A stretch of 64,000 nt of DNA from Eopsaltria australis. Taxonomy: Eukaryota > Chordata > Aves > Passeriformes > Petroicidae. Positions within the stretch are counted from its first letter, which is position 1; each line of letters starts with the position of its first letter. Location: contig JAVTVJ010000049.1 of assembly GCA_034509425.1 (NCBI GenBank), positions 806,001-870,000 on the forward strand, given 5' to 3'. Position numbers and translations under genes: made by a program. The notes beneath the pieces were generated by a model, which searched no databases, had not been told where the DNA came from, and saw only the letters and a program-made list of their open reading frames with translations. This document shows positions 51,454 to 64,000 of this stretch, one piece after another.

Positions 51454-52719
51454 CTGTAAATACAATGTTAATATTGTTGAAGTATTAAATTTCTCTTTTA
51501 TTTTGCTGGCTGAAGTCTAAGTGCTTATGCAGTACTACACTTCCCATATAACTTACTTTCAAGTTTCTGAAGTTTCAAGATAATCTAGTGTCCGAGATAA
51601 TGGACTGTCTTAGATACTTTTATAATGGTGTTACAAGTGAAAAAAAAGGACCTCTCAGTTTCTTTAAAATCTGGGAAAATATACTTTGGTGACAAATCCT
51701 AATCTCTCAATATCTTGATCCCCTCCTTAGCTGCTGGAAAATTCCCAGCTTTTCTGCTTTAACCTGATTAAAAAGAACCTGTTGGCTAAATTAGTTTGTT
51801 ACAACCTACAGATTACTGCATGATTTTTCTCATAAGTTCAGTCCTACTTTAACAAAAACATTTCTCTTTAAAATGTTCTCTGCATCCCTGGTAACATTCT
51901 TACCACAACACTAAAATTCTAGATTGTGTACTTACTTTGCCATACACAAAGAGCACAAGGCCCTGCCCTTAGCTTGCCATCGTGCTGTGTAGCCTGTGAG
52001 CCACCACACACCCATCCCAAACATTCCTGGATAATGCCCTGACCAGTGTAAAAAATAGCTTGAGCCAGCTGAATGCTGCTCTAACCCCTACAGTTTTATC
52101 CTGATGGAGTTGTTTTGCAGTAATATCTCACTAATTCAAGTTTTATACAGGAAAAATTAGAAGGACTGGGCACTTCTTTTGTTGTTCATGTACTGAGTGC
52201 ACATCTTCAGTAAGAATATTTCTTAAACAACATTTTAACAACTTTAAAACAGTACACACATTCTGTTAAGTGAAAATATACATTTATACACACATCAGTG
52301 TTTTAAGTGCTTTTTGCCTTTCAAGGGCACTTGCATTAAAATATCTTAGGAAAAGTCATTCTACCAAATAACATGCAAACAATCTTAAGTGTCAAAATTA
52401 TCATGATTTAGCCTCTTCTATTCACTTCTTTTGATTCTGAATGAACACACAAGCCACAAGGCCTGTTCTAGTTTGTATGCTCTGTACACTGCCATCAAAT
52501 GTGCATAATAATATACATTTTTGTTCATTTTCAAATACCACTGTAATAGTCAGTTGTGTGCACACAAAGCTTTTTAAATGCATACTCTGGGGTTTTGTGC
52601 CTTAAGGCAAATCTCATTTCATGCTGCTTGGTATCAATATAGTTTGGGAATGCAAAGACTGAAGCCTATATTCAGGGTCTAAATCCAGAAAAGATATAAA
52701 AGACCTGTTAGAAGGAGGT

Positions 52720-52739
52720 GGGGATGGAGGGAGGGTGGG
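52720..52739 (+). other. Canonical G-quadruplex motif in a purine-rich tract
   Basis: GGGG at 52720-52723, GGG at 52729-52731, 52733-52735 and 52737-52739, with loops of 5, 1 and 1 bases. It lies in a purine-rich stretch at about 52710-52765. No gene is assigned nearby. Confidence 0.8.
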
Positions 52740-54765
52740 AGAAAGAGGGGCAGCAGGAGAGTATACTTCCTACAGAGGCAGGCACATCTCTTTGCTCTTC
52801 AACCTGTGACTAGAATTAGGCATCCATTTGAGACAGAATAGCCAGGAGGCTAATGTTCGTGATTTTTTTTGTTAATCAGGCATCAGGTAAAGCTTTTAAA
52901 TAACCACTTGCAAGGACTGGAAGTCAGCCTTCCCCTTTTCCCAGGCAAGAGCTCTAACTGCCCCAGGGCACCTAAATAACATGACTATTTTGGCACAAAT
53001 TCTGTGCACACTCTCCCCCACATCCACCTACTAATGAAAATAAGTATTCCTATGACTCCTACTTACTCCTTTTAAATATAGAGCTTTTCACAGAGGAAAG
53101 CCATACTGGAATAGCTTTTACATGGAAGACTGGTATGAAAGATAGACCTAAACTCCTTCTGCCAGTTAGAGATTGAACCCACACTACATACTCATAGTCC
53201 TGAATGAATGGAGATGCCCATCACCTGCTGCTGTGCTTCATGCACAGCCTGCACCATTAGTCATGCTAGGAGGATGCCAGCTGGATAGAGCCCCTCAGGT
53301 GAAACAGACTGAGGAATGCCTTGCTTATGAATTCAAATTAGGCTTAAATGTAAATTATGGCTGGGTCACTCCACACTAAGCTGGTTCAGGGATGCCCAGG
53401 AAAAAAGAATGTAAAGCCTTCAGGAAATACAAGGATTTTGACATGAATGGGTGGCTAAAGACAGGTTGAGTCTGCACTCCCTCCAACCCAGCTTCAGCTA
53501 AGCCTATTCCATTTGAGAAGCTGGGCAGCCACGTCAGTGTGAAGGCTCAAAAAAATGCACAGCAACTAAAGAATTCCAGTGGCTCCAAATTTGTGTGACC
53601 CCTTTATGACTTCAAGGAGCAATAAAGGCTGCAGTTTGGAGCACAGAGCCTTAAAGCAAGGATGAGGCAACTTTGTTCTTTCAGATTCATCCTGTCTTGA
53701 TTTTCTTCAGATTATTTATGTGGAGAAAAATCCTAGTAAAAAAGAAATTCAAAATTTTAGGGAGGAAAATTTCACATGACTTTAATCAGCTTGAAGGAAT
53801 TCCCCAACCACATTGCAAAAGATGGTGTGTAAGAGAAAAACCTGTCAGATGTGAGCCAAGAATGGGAAAGAAGGACAACCTTCATGACTTAGACATGCAG
53901 GTACCAGCTCTTGTTTGAGGTGCAGGGTTTCAATCACATGTCCCATAAGCATGTCCAAAAAAAAAACCACATCCCATAAGGGGCTCAGAATGACTGTATC
54001 ACAGCCTCCAGTGGCCCCAGTCTGTTTGTCTGCCCCAACAAATTTGGTTCTTGGGCCACTCTTTACAGCCATATTCTGAGTCTCAGCTGCAAGTGGTGCA
54101 ACTGTGGTGGTGAAGAAAATTGTGGAGATGCTTCCTGAATTCTAACAGAAGCACACATCTGTGCATCCTTGACACCAAATCAGTCAGGGATGGCACCCGT
54201 CAAGGAGTTAGGGAGGAGAGATGTCTCTTTTTAGCCTGGAAAACCCATCTTGCCTCATATCAAAACTCCAAGTCTCCCACTTGAAAAACTGCTAAGGTAT
54301 CTCCCAAGCAGAAACTCCCATTCTCTGACCACTTTTGTTTTGTACACACCCATACAGTTTCACAGACTACTAGAGAAATGAAATAAATATATTTTAACAG
54401 AAATCATTCTCAAAAAAAGCTGTGATCAGTGACAGGATTTGTTATGGCAGATTTAACCTATGATAAGAACAGGTTCTTTGAACAGTTCTGGTATTTCTCA
54501 CTCCTGTTGCTATACTAGAAAGACAAAGAAGAAACAGCATTCTATTTACTGTATAGAAATCAGCAAACTGTATTATATACAATGTACAAAAACACAAAAC
54601 TACTTTTGTCAGAGTAAATATTTATAGGATTGTGACTTTAAAATATTGCAGTGTTGTTTAGTAAAGAACTTTTTCTGCAATTTAGAAATATGAATTTTGG
54701 TCAAAAAAATATCAGGAGGTACTTTTTCCTTTCCCACAGCATCCTGATACCTGAATTGGAGCATT

Positions 54766-55640
54766 ATGGGTGGTGGGTCTGGATGGGTGGCCTACTAGAT
54801 GGGTGAAAACCTGCCTGGGCCCTGAGGCCAAAAGAGTGGGTGGTTAATGGCACATACTCTATCTGGAGGCCAGCTGTAATTTTTTTAAGACCTCTTTTGT
54901 CTAACACATTTTCCAGTGATCTGGAGGAGAGGTCAGAGTTCATTTTCCCTGAACTTTCAGGGTACACCTAGTTGATGCATGCAGCCAATCTGCTGGAAGC
55001 CATGGCCACCTCCAGGAGCAGCAGGCAGGCTGGAGGGATGGGCTGACAGGAGCCCTAAGTAACAAAACAAGGACAATTACAAAGCTGTTCCCCTTGAATG
55101 TATGAAACCCTTGCAGTGGTACAAGCTGTAGAGCAGCTCTGTAGAGAAGACATTGGTGGACCATCATCTAAAGATGAACACGCTCTGGCTGTAAGGCAGG
55201 GTAGCAGTGTTTGGGGCTGTGTAATCAGGAACACACACAGTGGCAAGGGACAAGCCTCTCTAGGAGACTGTGTCTGGTTTGAGGCCTCTTGAGCAGTAAA
55301 GAAAGGCATTGTTAATGCAGCAAGTTCTGTGGAGGACTACCAGGATGGCTAAGACAGGAGCAGGAGTGCAGGCATCCTGCTGGTAAGGAGAGGTTGAGGC
55401 TTGTTCATCTGGGAGAAGGAATGGGGCTTCTACTCTTTTACTCTGATTGCAGTCCAGCAGTGGAACAGGCTGCCCAAGGAGGCTGTGCAGCCTTCAGCCT
55501 TGGAGGCTTTCAAGAGCCAACTGGATCACACCCTGAGCAGCCTGAGCTGACCTCAGGACTGATTCTGCTTTGAGTGGCAAGTTGGACTAGAGATCCTCTG
55601 GGGCCTTTTCCAACCTGGATTAATCTATGATTCTCTACAT
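54766..55640 (+). mobile_element. CR1 LINE, long degraded copy from ORF2 region to 3' end
   Basis: Non-LTR retrotransposon remnant of about 875 bp in sense orientation. The left part carries GGGTGGCCTACTAGATGGGT, AAAAGAGTGGGTGGTTAATG, ATCTGGAGGCCAG and CAGTGATCTGGAGGAGAGG, which I recognise as the CR1 ORF2 reverse transcriptase region up to just before the active-site block. The middle keeps weaker matches in order (GAGCAGCTCTGTAGAGAAGA, TGTTTGGGGCTG). The right part is the CR1 3' region: GCAAGTTCTGTGGAGGACTA, GTAAGGAGAGGTTGAGG, AGTGGAACAGGCTGCCCAAG, TTGGACTAGAGATCCTCTGG, TTTTCCAACCTGGATTAATC and a terminal TATGATTCT. All frames are broken by stops and deletions, so no protein can be made. 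It is more diverged than the copy at 13151 and probably belongs to a different, older subfamily. The left limit is approximate. Confidence 0.88.
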
Positions 55641-55790
55641 GTTTTAAGACCTTTCCTGGAGCTTTCTAATCACTACCTTCTTTAACTTTCTTTTGCTTTG
55701 GCATGAAAATCTTCTAAACTATTTCTAAAAGTACATCTAAAAGAACATCCCTCAAAATAACTGTTCTATTTTAGGTAAGTACTGTCATTA

Positions 55791-55817
55791 CATATATATA
55801 TATAAAAATATATATAC
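55791..55817. repeat. (TA)n microsatellite, interrupted
   Basis: Two TA runs separated by an A run, about 150 bp after the long CR1 copy. Confidence 0.85.
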
Positions 55818-56871
55818 ATGTAAGTTCTGAATACTGCAGCTTACTTTGGAAAGCTCTTCATGAAATAAGGAAAGCAAGGACAAGCTTTTAAAAATTTAAT
55901 CTAGATGAGCTATGTAGGAATGAATTAATGCCTAAGGATATGCTGTCATATTTAAATGTAGAAAGGTATAATTACAAGTGCTACAAGTGCGAAACACAGC
56001 TTCTTAGAGAAATCAGGACTTTAAGAAAAATAAAAGGAATTGCAAATGTCTGTGTGGCTTAAGTTTTCTTCTTTTGTTACTATGACTACAATAAAGAATT
56101 ACCAAAGAGAGAATTGGATTGGTACAGTATTAAAGATTTGGAGTGCTAATTAGTATTCTCCTTCTATTACTCTGATAGCCACATAATCCAGAACTATTTA
56201 TTCTAAATCACTTCACTCTGAATGCTTTTTAGCATTGTTTCAAAAGTAAATGCCAACTTTATTTATTACACATTTGTCTGTATTTAAAAAAAGACTCGGT
56301 TCAATTAACATATTTTTGAAGTCTAGACTTCTTCATTTTTTAGACTCTCCAGACAGCCATTTATTGTCAACTTTTTAGGGATATTATTTTCTTTCATACA
56401 ACTGTATTACACAGTATCTTTCCTTTGATATATAATCATTTATGTGGTTCCTTTATACTTTTGGCCACACAAAATTGTAAGTGTATTTGAACATAAGATT
56501 TCTCTATCCCCAAAATAGCCCTTTTAAACTGAAACACATTCAGATTTTATACAATTTTAATTGTACATGCTTATATTTTTCTAACATTAGAGGAATATCT
56601 TTTAAGCAAAGCTGTCTATTGTATACTTGAAAATTTTCATGCTGCTTTTTTAATCTGAATATTTACATTCCTGTCTCATTTTGTAATCTAAGTTTGCATG
56701 ATATACATACACAAAGTGAACAAAAAGCATATAAAGCTATTTGCAAATAAAAATAAAAGAGGGAAAGAAATAATGTTCTTTATGTGGGCACAGTTCAAAT
56801 GTTAAACCAGTTGGTGAAAAAGACCACTATAGAAAAATCAAGAGAAGAGTTATTTCTATGTGTTAGGCACT

Positions 56872-56895
56872 GATTTTGATTCAGATTTTGATTCA
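56872..56895. repeat. Perfect tandem duplication, 2 x 12 bp (GATTTTGATTCA)
   Basis: Two identical copies head to tail. Small slippage-type duplication. Confidence 0.9.
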
Positions 56896-59800
56896 TTCTT
56901 GGCTCTGTCTCAGACTTGATAAGGGACAAACTATCTAATCTTCTTCCTGCCTGAGGTGGTGAATCCTGAAGTTGATCTGCCTGCTGGCTGCTGCAGTCCT
57001 GCCATGCTCCCTGTCTCAGCTCTGACTCTGGCTAAGGCATTTCAGTATGAAAAGCTGTATCAAAGGGTTTTGTTCTCCCCTCTCTGCATTCCTCTGCTTT
57101 TTATAGCTTTAAGGCACAGAAACAGCCAAAATCAAGGCTGGACAAACATTAGAGTTAGTGTGAAGAGAGGACTGCTGGTTTGCCAGAAAAGACAAATTGC
57201 TCTAAGTGAGACTTGATTACAGTGCATGGGATACCAGCTTCAGTTTCTCTGCCTGTAATATTGGTTTAGTGTTGACTCCCTCTTTCTTTTCTCCTTATTT
57301 CTCCTAATTTGTTACCTGTAACCTTTTTTATTTTAGCAGTGAGACATATTTGGGAACACTTTTTAGCTATACATAAAGGACAAGAACAGATGCATAAAAA
57401 TTCTAAAGGAAAGATTTTGAAAGCAGTGAAAGGAAGCAAATGGATTTCTGCCAATAATGTGTTATAATTAAAGGCTTGTGGGAAGGTATTTCAGCAGGTG
57501 TGTAAGAGTATGATAAATATTTGAAAGCACTGGAGGAAAGTTATACTCTCGTTCTTCATCATTACTATTAATAGGTATTTTAATAGATGCATTAATAGTA
57601 CAATCTGAAATAATGAGACCAAGCAAACCACAGGGCTTTCCTTGAAAACCTTACTGACCCAAAGACAGAACAAGGGGCCACCAATGCTTGGCCACACTTT
57701 CATTACAAAATAATTTGTTTGCTGTTATGTCTGGTCTGGAAAAAATATTCTGCTCCAGGCATGGTAAATTGGACAAGATTACCACTTACTATTTGAGCAG
57801 ACAATGATTTTTGTCTGTGTCTAGGTGACAGTGATTTTTTTCCAAGGCAAAAGGAACAGCTGAAGATTTGACTGGAAGTAGGGCAAGACTGTCTTAGAAT
57901 AAGTTAAGGGTTAGAAAACTTATGAAGGGGAAAAAATTGGAAAATATTTACATTTGAACAAAATCTCACTGGTTCCCAAGAAATAGTGGGACAGAAGATA
58001 GTCTTATTTTTCCCTTTTTCAAACAGTCTGGGAACACCAGGGGTGAGGGAGGACAGCACTACTGGTCATGTGTAGTAGCACAATGCCAGCCTTTTAATAC
58101 AGGGTGGGTAGGTGTGGTATAATTGCCTAAATCCCAAACCTATGAATATGGAAGTCCATAGTATGTGTGACCTGAGCATAATTCTTAACAAAGCCCACCC
58201 ACCTTGCAGAGCTCACTGAGATATCTCAGCAGCCAGGAGGCACACCTCCCTCCCCTGCATGAGTGGACAAGGTCTGTGAGAAAGAGCACGCAGATAACAC
58301 AGGGCTCTCTGTATCTTCCAGGAAGCAGCATGAGCCAGATAATCTCCCGCACAGCAACAATCCTTGGAAAGTTCAATGTCATGTATAAAAACATGTATAT
58401 TTAAAGAATTTTTGAGTAACCTTTTTCAAAAGCTTATAGAGATGCTTCATGTACATTAAGAGGTCTTGACTGTAGTAGAACTACTTATGTATGTTGAACT
58501 GAGCCCATCTCTAAGCCTTTGTAGAAGAAAGCCCTTGGCAAGTACATGAAATGTGCCAGTGACAATGAGCTGCTGACAGTGAAGTTCACTAAGAAACTCC
58601 AATCAAAACAGCTTTGGGAGAAATTCACTGGGAAAAGGACTGGATCAAATGCCACACCAGCCAGCTGCTGCCAACAGAAGGGTAGCAGTCCTGGCACACT
58701 GAGCAGCTCTCACGGTGCTGTAGTTAGAACTGGGCAGGAAAGGAAGCAAAGTGGCTGAGGAGGTTGCTATGATTTTTTGCATAGACAGCAATGACCTCAT
58801 ATGAGAGATGTTTCTTCATTCCTTCACAATTTGCTAGGAACCAACAGAAAAAGCCAACCCTTGGCACAAAAGACAGGTCTTTGGCAGCTACTACTGTAGA
58901 GTCAATTGCTCGGCATGCAGACTGCAGTATCTATCAAAAGAGAAGGACACAGAGTAGACAACCCTATCAATATATTCTTCCATTAATAAAGGCTTTGCAC
59001 AGTTATCATAGCTGCAAGAATTCTGCAATATAAAAAGGCTCACCATAACCAATACATGATCTTTATAAGCAACTTAAAGCAGACCTGGGAAGTTTGATGT
59101 CTGGCAGCTTTGAATCTGCTCCACCTCAGGATAAGCAGATACAAAATCTTTGAAGAAAACCAATAAACATATTAGTAAAGCACTAAAACTGAGATCCCCA
59201 GGGGGACTATACAACAAAGCAAGGTGGACTCATTGCCATTTGCGCAATTATCAATACTCTTGTGTGTAGGGGATGAATCACAGACTCTGTCAGAAGACAG
59301 CAGGAAGATTTAGACTTGGTCTCTTTTGAGAACATTTCACAGCCTTCTTTGAACAAGCCTTGCCAATATCAGTGATGCTCACAATTATAGTACTACATTT
59401 AAAACCACCATGTGACAACCCTGCCTCCTTGCCCTATGAAAACAAAGAAAATGTAAAAAGTAGCATTCTGGAAGTGTCAAAATATTTGCATTATTTTAAG
59501 GTCCACATTAGACTTTCCTATTAATTTTGTGTGCAGAATACTCAGGTCTTAGAGAGGTTATCTACAATGAAAAATGCAACAGTCACATATAAACTTAATT
59601 TCAGTGATTTACAAAAAAAAAAACCCCATACCAACATCATCCTAACACAAATAATAGTAATGAATTTCAAAGTAGAAAATATATGTAAAAACACAAGGAT
59701 GTTATGACTCACCCAATGACATATCCCATCTTAAAGGGATATGAATAATTGTTATCTCAACAATCAAGCATTCAATCTTAATTTGATGCTGTTGTTGGGA

Positions 59801-62800
59801 ATGAAATTACACACAAGAAGAAACACAGTAATAGTTATGTGGCTTTAATTATTTATACCACACATTGATGTTCTCTACAACAGAACTTTGAGAAACTGCA
59901 GTGCAGGTCCGGTGTTTTCCACCCAATTTCCTCAAACCAGTGTAAATCTGTAAATTCTTCACTGCAGGTGAAGTATTCCCATCTAAGGCGTGCTGTTCAC
60001 GGTTATGAGTCAGAAATTCTCTTAAGTCTTTGGTGTAGGTGGGGTTACCAGTGCCTGGGTTGCATATTGATACACTGTGGTGGGAATAAATCTGTTGTCT
60101 GTGGGATAATCACTTTGATAGGAAAAAGGCTTTCCCATGGCACTGATGTATCATGTAGGTGCAGCAGAATCTAATTATAACTCAGAACGATTAAAGCATT
60201 TTTTCACTCCTGAAGCTACAAGCTTTTATAATTAGGATTTTCTGTTCTCTAAATGTATTTTCCCCTAAGAAGTGACAAAAAACAAGTGTGAGAAGAAAAG
60301 AAAAAACATCCATCATGGATTCTTATCAAATTTGTGTTTGCAAATAGAGTTTCCATAATTCCAATCTCTTCTTAACATAATTGAGCGCATATTGACTCAT
60401 AAAAAAAGTAAAAACTATAATTTCCTCCATTTCCCTTACGGCTTATTTCTGAGTAACTTTTCCATTTCAAAAAGAGAAAAATGTATTACATATATCAATA
60501 TGCAAATAAATGTTAAATGTAAATAAATTTTAAAAAATATAAATACTAATAGCTTTATTTCGTTACCACAATTACAATATAAATAATATGCATGATTTTC
60601 AGTACTGGTCTATTCTGATTTCTTACCACAGGAATTTCACTTTTTTAGACATATAAATTTATATATACAGACCACATTCGTATGCATGTTTACCTAAATA
60701 ATCTATTCAGCTATTAACTTACTGAATACACTTAATAATTCCTAAATTTTCACAGATTATATAAGTTATTAATATATAATATACATGTATAAAATTTTTC
60801 CTATATATTTTACAGTCATTTAATATTTCTCTCACTTTCCCTGAGGTAGCAATCTCCCCTGTCCCCTCAACTCATTATTTTCTGTTCCAAATAAGGCAAA
60901 CATAAATAGAAAGAGAATCTGACAGATGCATTATTCAGTCAGCTTCCTGTGTTATTTTTCCCTTGAAGTGGTTCACTGAAATATGCTCTACAGAGCACAG
61001 GAAGGTTATAGCACCTAGTCAAAGGAAATACGTTTCATAATAACTATTATTTCTTTCCTGAACTTCCCACTGAGACCTTTCTTCACCTGAAATAGTTTGC
61101 ATTTCTACATTCTATGTTTTCAGTCTGATTGCCTATAAATTTCCTGAAATACAGACAGACAAAACATCAGTCTTAAGAAATCTGACAGTGTAGCACTCGG
61201 ACAGAACACAGACACCAGACATCAATGACAGTCTCTGAAGATGCTGGTCTTCACTACTTGAAGGGTATTACCATTTATAATATCCCTGTATTTATTAACT
61301 AGCTTTATTAACATCAGTTGAAAACACTGAGTGACCTTCAAGCTTTAGCACATGTTAAACCAAAGCTCTACATATTTTACTACTGTTCTCTGAAATTTCA
61401 GGACTATAATAGTAGCAGTTGAAACTGGGAATGTGCACAAATGCCCATGGAAATACACTTACTGGATATTCTGAGGGCTGTTATTTCTTCACAGTGCAAT
61501 CATGTCATCCTGTGCACATAAATGGGAAAGGGATGTGTATTATGGGATGGAGAAAGGAATACTGTGCTTGCCAAGCTGAACAAATATGAGAGCTACTCAG
61601 TGAGCTAAAGATGGCCTGCATGTACCACTCATAAATTGTCAACTGTCTGTTCCTAATTAAATACAGCCAGCTCTCACAGCTTGGAGCTGAAGGCTTGACA
61701 TGCTTCAGCATCAGACCCGTCATCTAAACAGCTACACCTTCTCTTCTCTTCTTCTATCCTGAGTGTAAAAGAACGTTATTTATAGCTCAGCACTTCCTAA
61801 GTAATTTCCTTGAATAACTGCTAAAAAGGGCATGCTGGGAATTAAATGCATCAAGCAAGGACACTGCCCCCATCTCCCATCTTTGTACAAACTTAACCCT
61901 CCTACATGATTAACAGCCATTAAAAAAGTAGAATTCTCATTGGTGAGAGAAACTTTTTATGGTCTTACTCAGGATAGCAACTTGTTCCACTGTCACCCCG
62001 TGCTGGATTTAGCATCATACCCTCCCCTTGTCATCACAGCCATAACATAATTTTAGGTCCATTAAAGAATATCTAAACAGGTCCTCAGACTTAATATCTT
62101 TTCTTGTCCACCTGATATATCTGATTCCATGTAGCTGTTTAAATAACTTCAAGGACATGCAATACTTCCAGAAGAAGAGTTAGAGTTTTTGTGATGCATA
62201 CATCTTAAATTCACATTTTCTTAACAGAAATTTCACTCATAACCAAGTACCCATACAAGAACACTAAAACCTCTCCACCTGGATCTTTCTGCCTGAGGGT
62301 TTTTTTGATTTTTTTTTGGTGAAGATTCAGGCTATTTTATAGAAAGATGTATATATACAATATGGCACAATACAATACACAACCTCTCCTCTAGCCTGCT
62401 CATCTGACAACCAAAATGAATCTATAGAAAAAAAATAGGGAAATCAAATATTCTATTCAGTTTCTTTCCTGTAATGCAAAGTATATAATACTTTTTATAT
62501 GTTAATTAAAGTCTCCTATGATTTTCTGCAACTGCAGGCAAAATAAGAATAAGAAACTGTTACTTCTAGCAGTGGCTGATACAAAATACAAAGAATTTAA
62601 GCTGTACATGGGGCTAATGTGTGGGAGTTGCTTTTACACATAGTGAAATTCTTTGTGGGTGAAAATGCATTTGAACCTCTCAACAAGGTGGCACACCATG
62701 ATTTATATAAGAAAGAGAGCTCACACATCTCACCTATCAGATTCTGAAAATAATAAAATATTAGAACATTATGCTTTTTTGAGATGGATCTAAAGGTGTT

Positions 62801-63736
62801 ATTCAGAGAAGGCTTTTGTATCTTTTGTTTCCCCCAGAAAAATAACAAAAAGATTCTATCAAATTGATTTTCTTTTCCAAACAAAGACAAATTTAAACAA
62901 ATCAAGTTATACTGAAGTCCCACCATGTGGATAAAAGGAAAATATTATTGGGAAAAGAAAATTAACACTCCAAATTATATGCTACTTTTAAGTAATAACT
63001 GTGTGGAGTTTCTGTGATAGTCTAGTAATTTTGACTTCATTTGCTTTCCAGAAACTCCACAGTCTATAAAAGGACTGGAAATTCTTATAATGAACGCTAT
63101 AATAGAAGTTATTATGCCAGCAGAATGAAGCCTGTGTCAACACTTCCATTATAAAATCGTAGTTTTAAGAGTTTGTAACTTATCTCTATAAATACCAATG
63201 CCCCACTGTAGAAGTCAAGCCATTATTTTCCCACAGCATAAAATTATTGCAATGATATCACTGATTTTAACTGAACAAAGGTCTTGATCAACAAAGATTA
63301 AATAGAAAAAATAACCTTATTGCTTCATCAATAAAGTGTTTATTTTTGCAACAGCGTGTCTAAATTTTGAAACATTCAACACTGGTTCATAATTGGGGTA
63401 ATTAGACTGGGGATAGGAAGCAGCTTTCCTGTCATCACTGAGTGTAAGTGTAAAATATGAAGCACTGAAGACATTCCTTTCCCTGTAATTTTCACTCTTT
63501 ATTGCTCATGCTTTTGTCAATATTATGGGTTTTTGTTTGCATGAAGCCGCCAACATGATAGGAATGACAACAAAGCAAACAAAGATATATATGTAACAAA
63601 AGACTGTATGGTAAGAAGACAAAGCTACTTTCATATAAAAGGTAAGAGCTGAAACAGACACACACGCAACCAGGGAGGGATGTTTTCACTCTAAACGTAA
63701 AGACTAGTCAAGAATGTGCAAAGAAGGAAATACATA

Positions 63737-63774
63737 TGTGTGTGTGTGTTTATATGTATATATATATATATATA
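63737..63774. repeat. Composite (TG)n(TA)n microsatellite
   Basis: About six TG units followed by about twelve TA units with one interruption. Likely length-variable. Confidence 0.9.
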
Positions 63775-64000
63775 AAACTTTTAATTTTGAAACATTGATA
63801 CTATACCCCAGAAATTTTCAACAATCCAGTGCCAATCTGGAACCACATGTTATATTTAAGCTCCACAGTTTTAGGCCTTTTTTAAAAGTACATTAATTTA
63901 GATACTCAGCCTCAAATTTTATATTCTTGCTTATAAGGTTTTACATTTGTAGTTGCCAAAAGAAGTAGAAATTTGGACTTCTTTCAACACAAGGAGTGCA

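Larger units (their letters stand above)
42601..54765. other. Unassigned non-coding DNA, 42.6-54.8 kb
   Basis: No recognised gene or transposon. Visible features are a hairpin at 43354-43382, a T tract at 47801-47831, a (CAG)5 run at 51439-51453 and a G-quadruplex motif at 52720-52739. The part at about 49000-49750 is somewhat richer in G and C and contains two AATAAA hexamers near 49390-49405, but no open frame that I can connect to a protein. Frames are at most about 110 codons. Confidence 0.55.
55641..64000. other. Unassigned non-coding DNA, right part
   Basis: AT-rich sequence, especially at 60480-60830. No recognised gene; frames are at most about 110 codons. Local features are TA runs at 55791-55817, a 2 x 12 bp duplication of GATTTTGATTCA at 56872-56895 and a composite TG/TA microsatellite at 63737-63774. 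No transposon landmark seen. Confidence 0.55.

Overview
The window looks like vertebrate nuclear DNA, and specifically a bird. It is AT-rich and CpG-poor, with long stretches free of genes. Its recognisable repeats are three CR1 LINE copies whose 3' ends carry the CR1 terminal octamer (ATTCTATGAT type), and one LTR of a kind common in bird genomes that starts TGTGCTGGTTTTGGCTGG. Nothing suggests bacteria, plasmid or virus. I see no operons, ribosome binding sites, CRISPR arrays, tRNA or rRNA. These four repeats cover about 2 kb (roughly 3% of the window), so this is either a repeat-poor gene desert or the inside of a very long intron.

Layout: 1-6146 is unassigned DNA with a small CpG-retaining block near 4.0 kb. 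6147-6737 is a solo LTR flanked by a near-perfect 5-bp target duplication. 13151-13359 is a 3' CR1 fragment on +. 18416-18785 is a CR1 fragment on - that holds a 43-bp internal inversion. 54766-55640 is a longer, older CR1 copy on + running from the degraded reverse transcriptase region to the 3' end. The rest is single-copy-looking DNA with microsatellites, homopolymer tracts, two clear G-quadruplex motifs and several short tandem duplications.

I found no protein-coding gene I can name. The open frames present are short, show no family motif I recognise and mostly fit chance. The one place with several exon-like signs together is 42175-42600 on the minus strand: clustered CpGs, a 34-codon frame with a strong Kozak start, upstream in-frame stops, and a leader that looks like a signal peptide. 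It is a candidate first exon or a conserved element, unproven. The frame at 37353-37799 is listed only as a low-confidence open frame.

I did not find an undescribed biological system. The most solid unusual observation is the micro-inversion inside the CR1 copy at 18564-18606, which can be checked against another CR1 copy in this same window.
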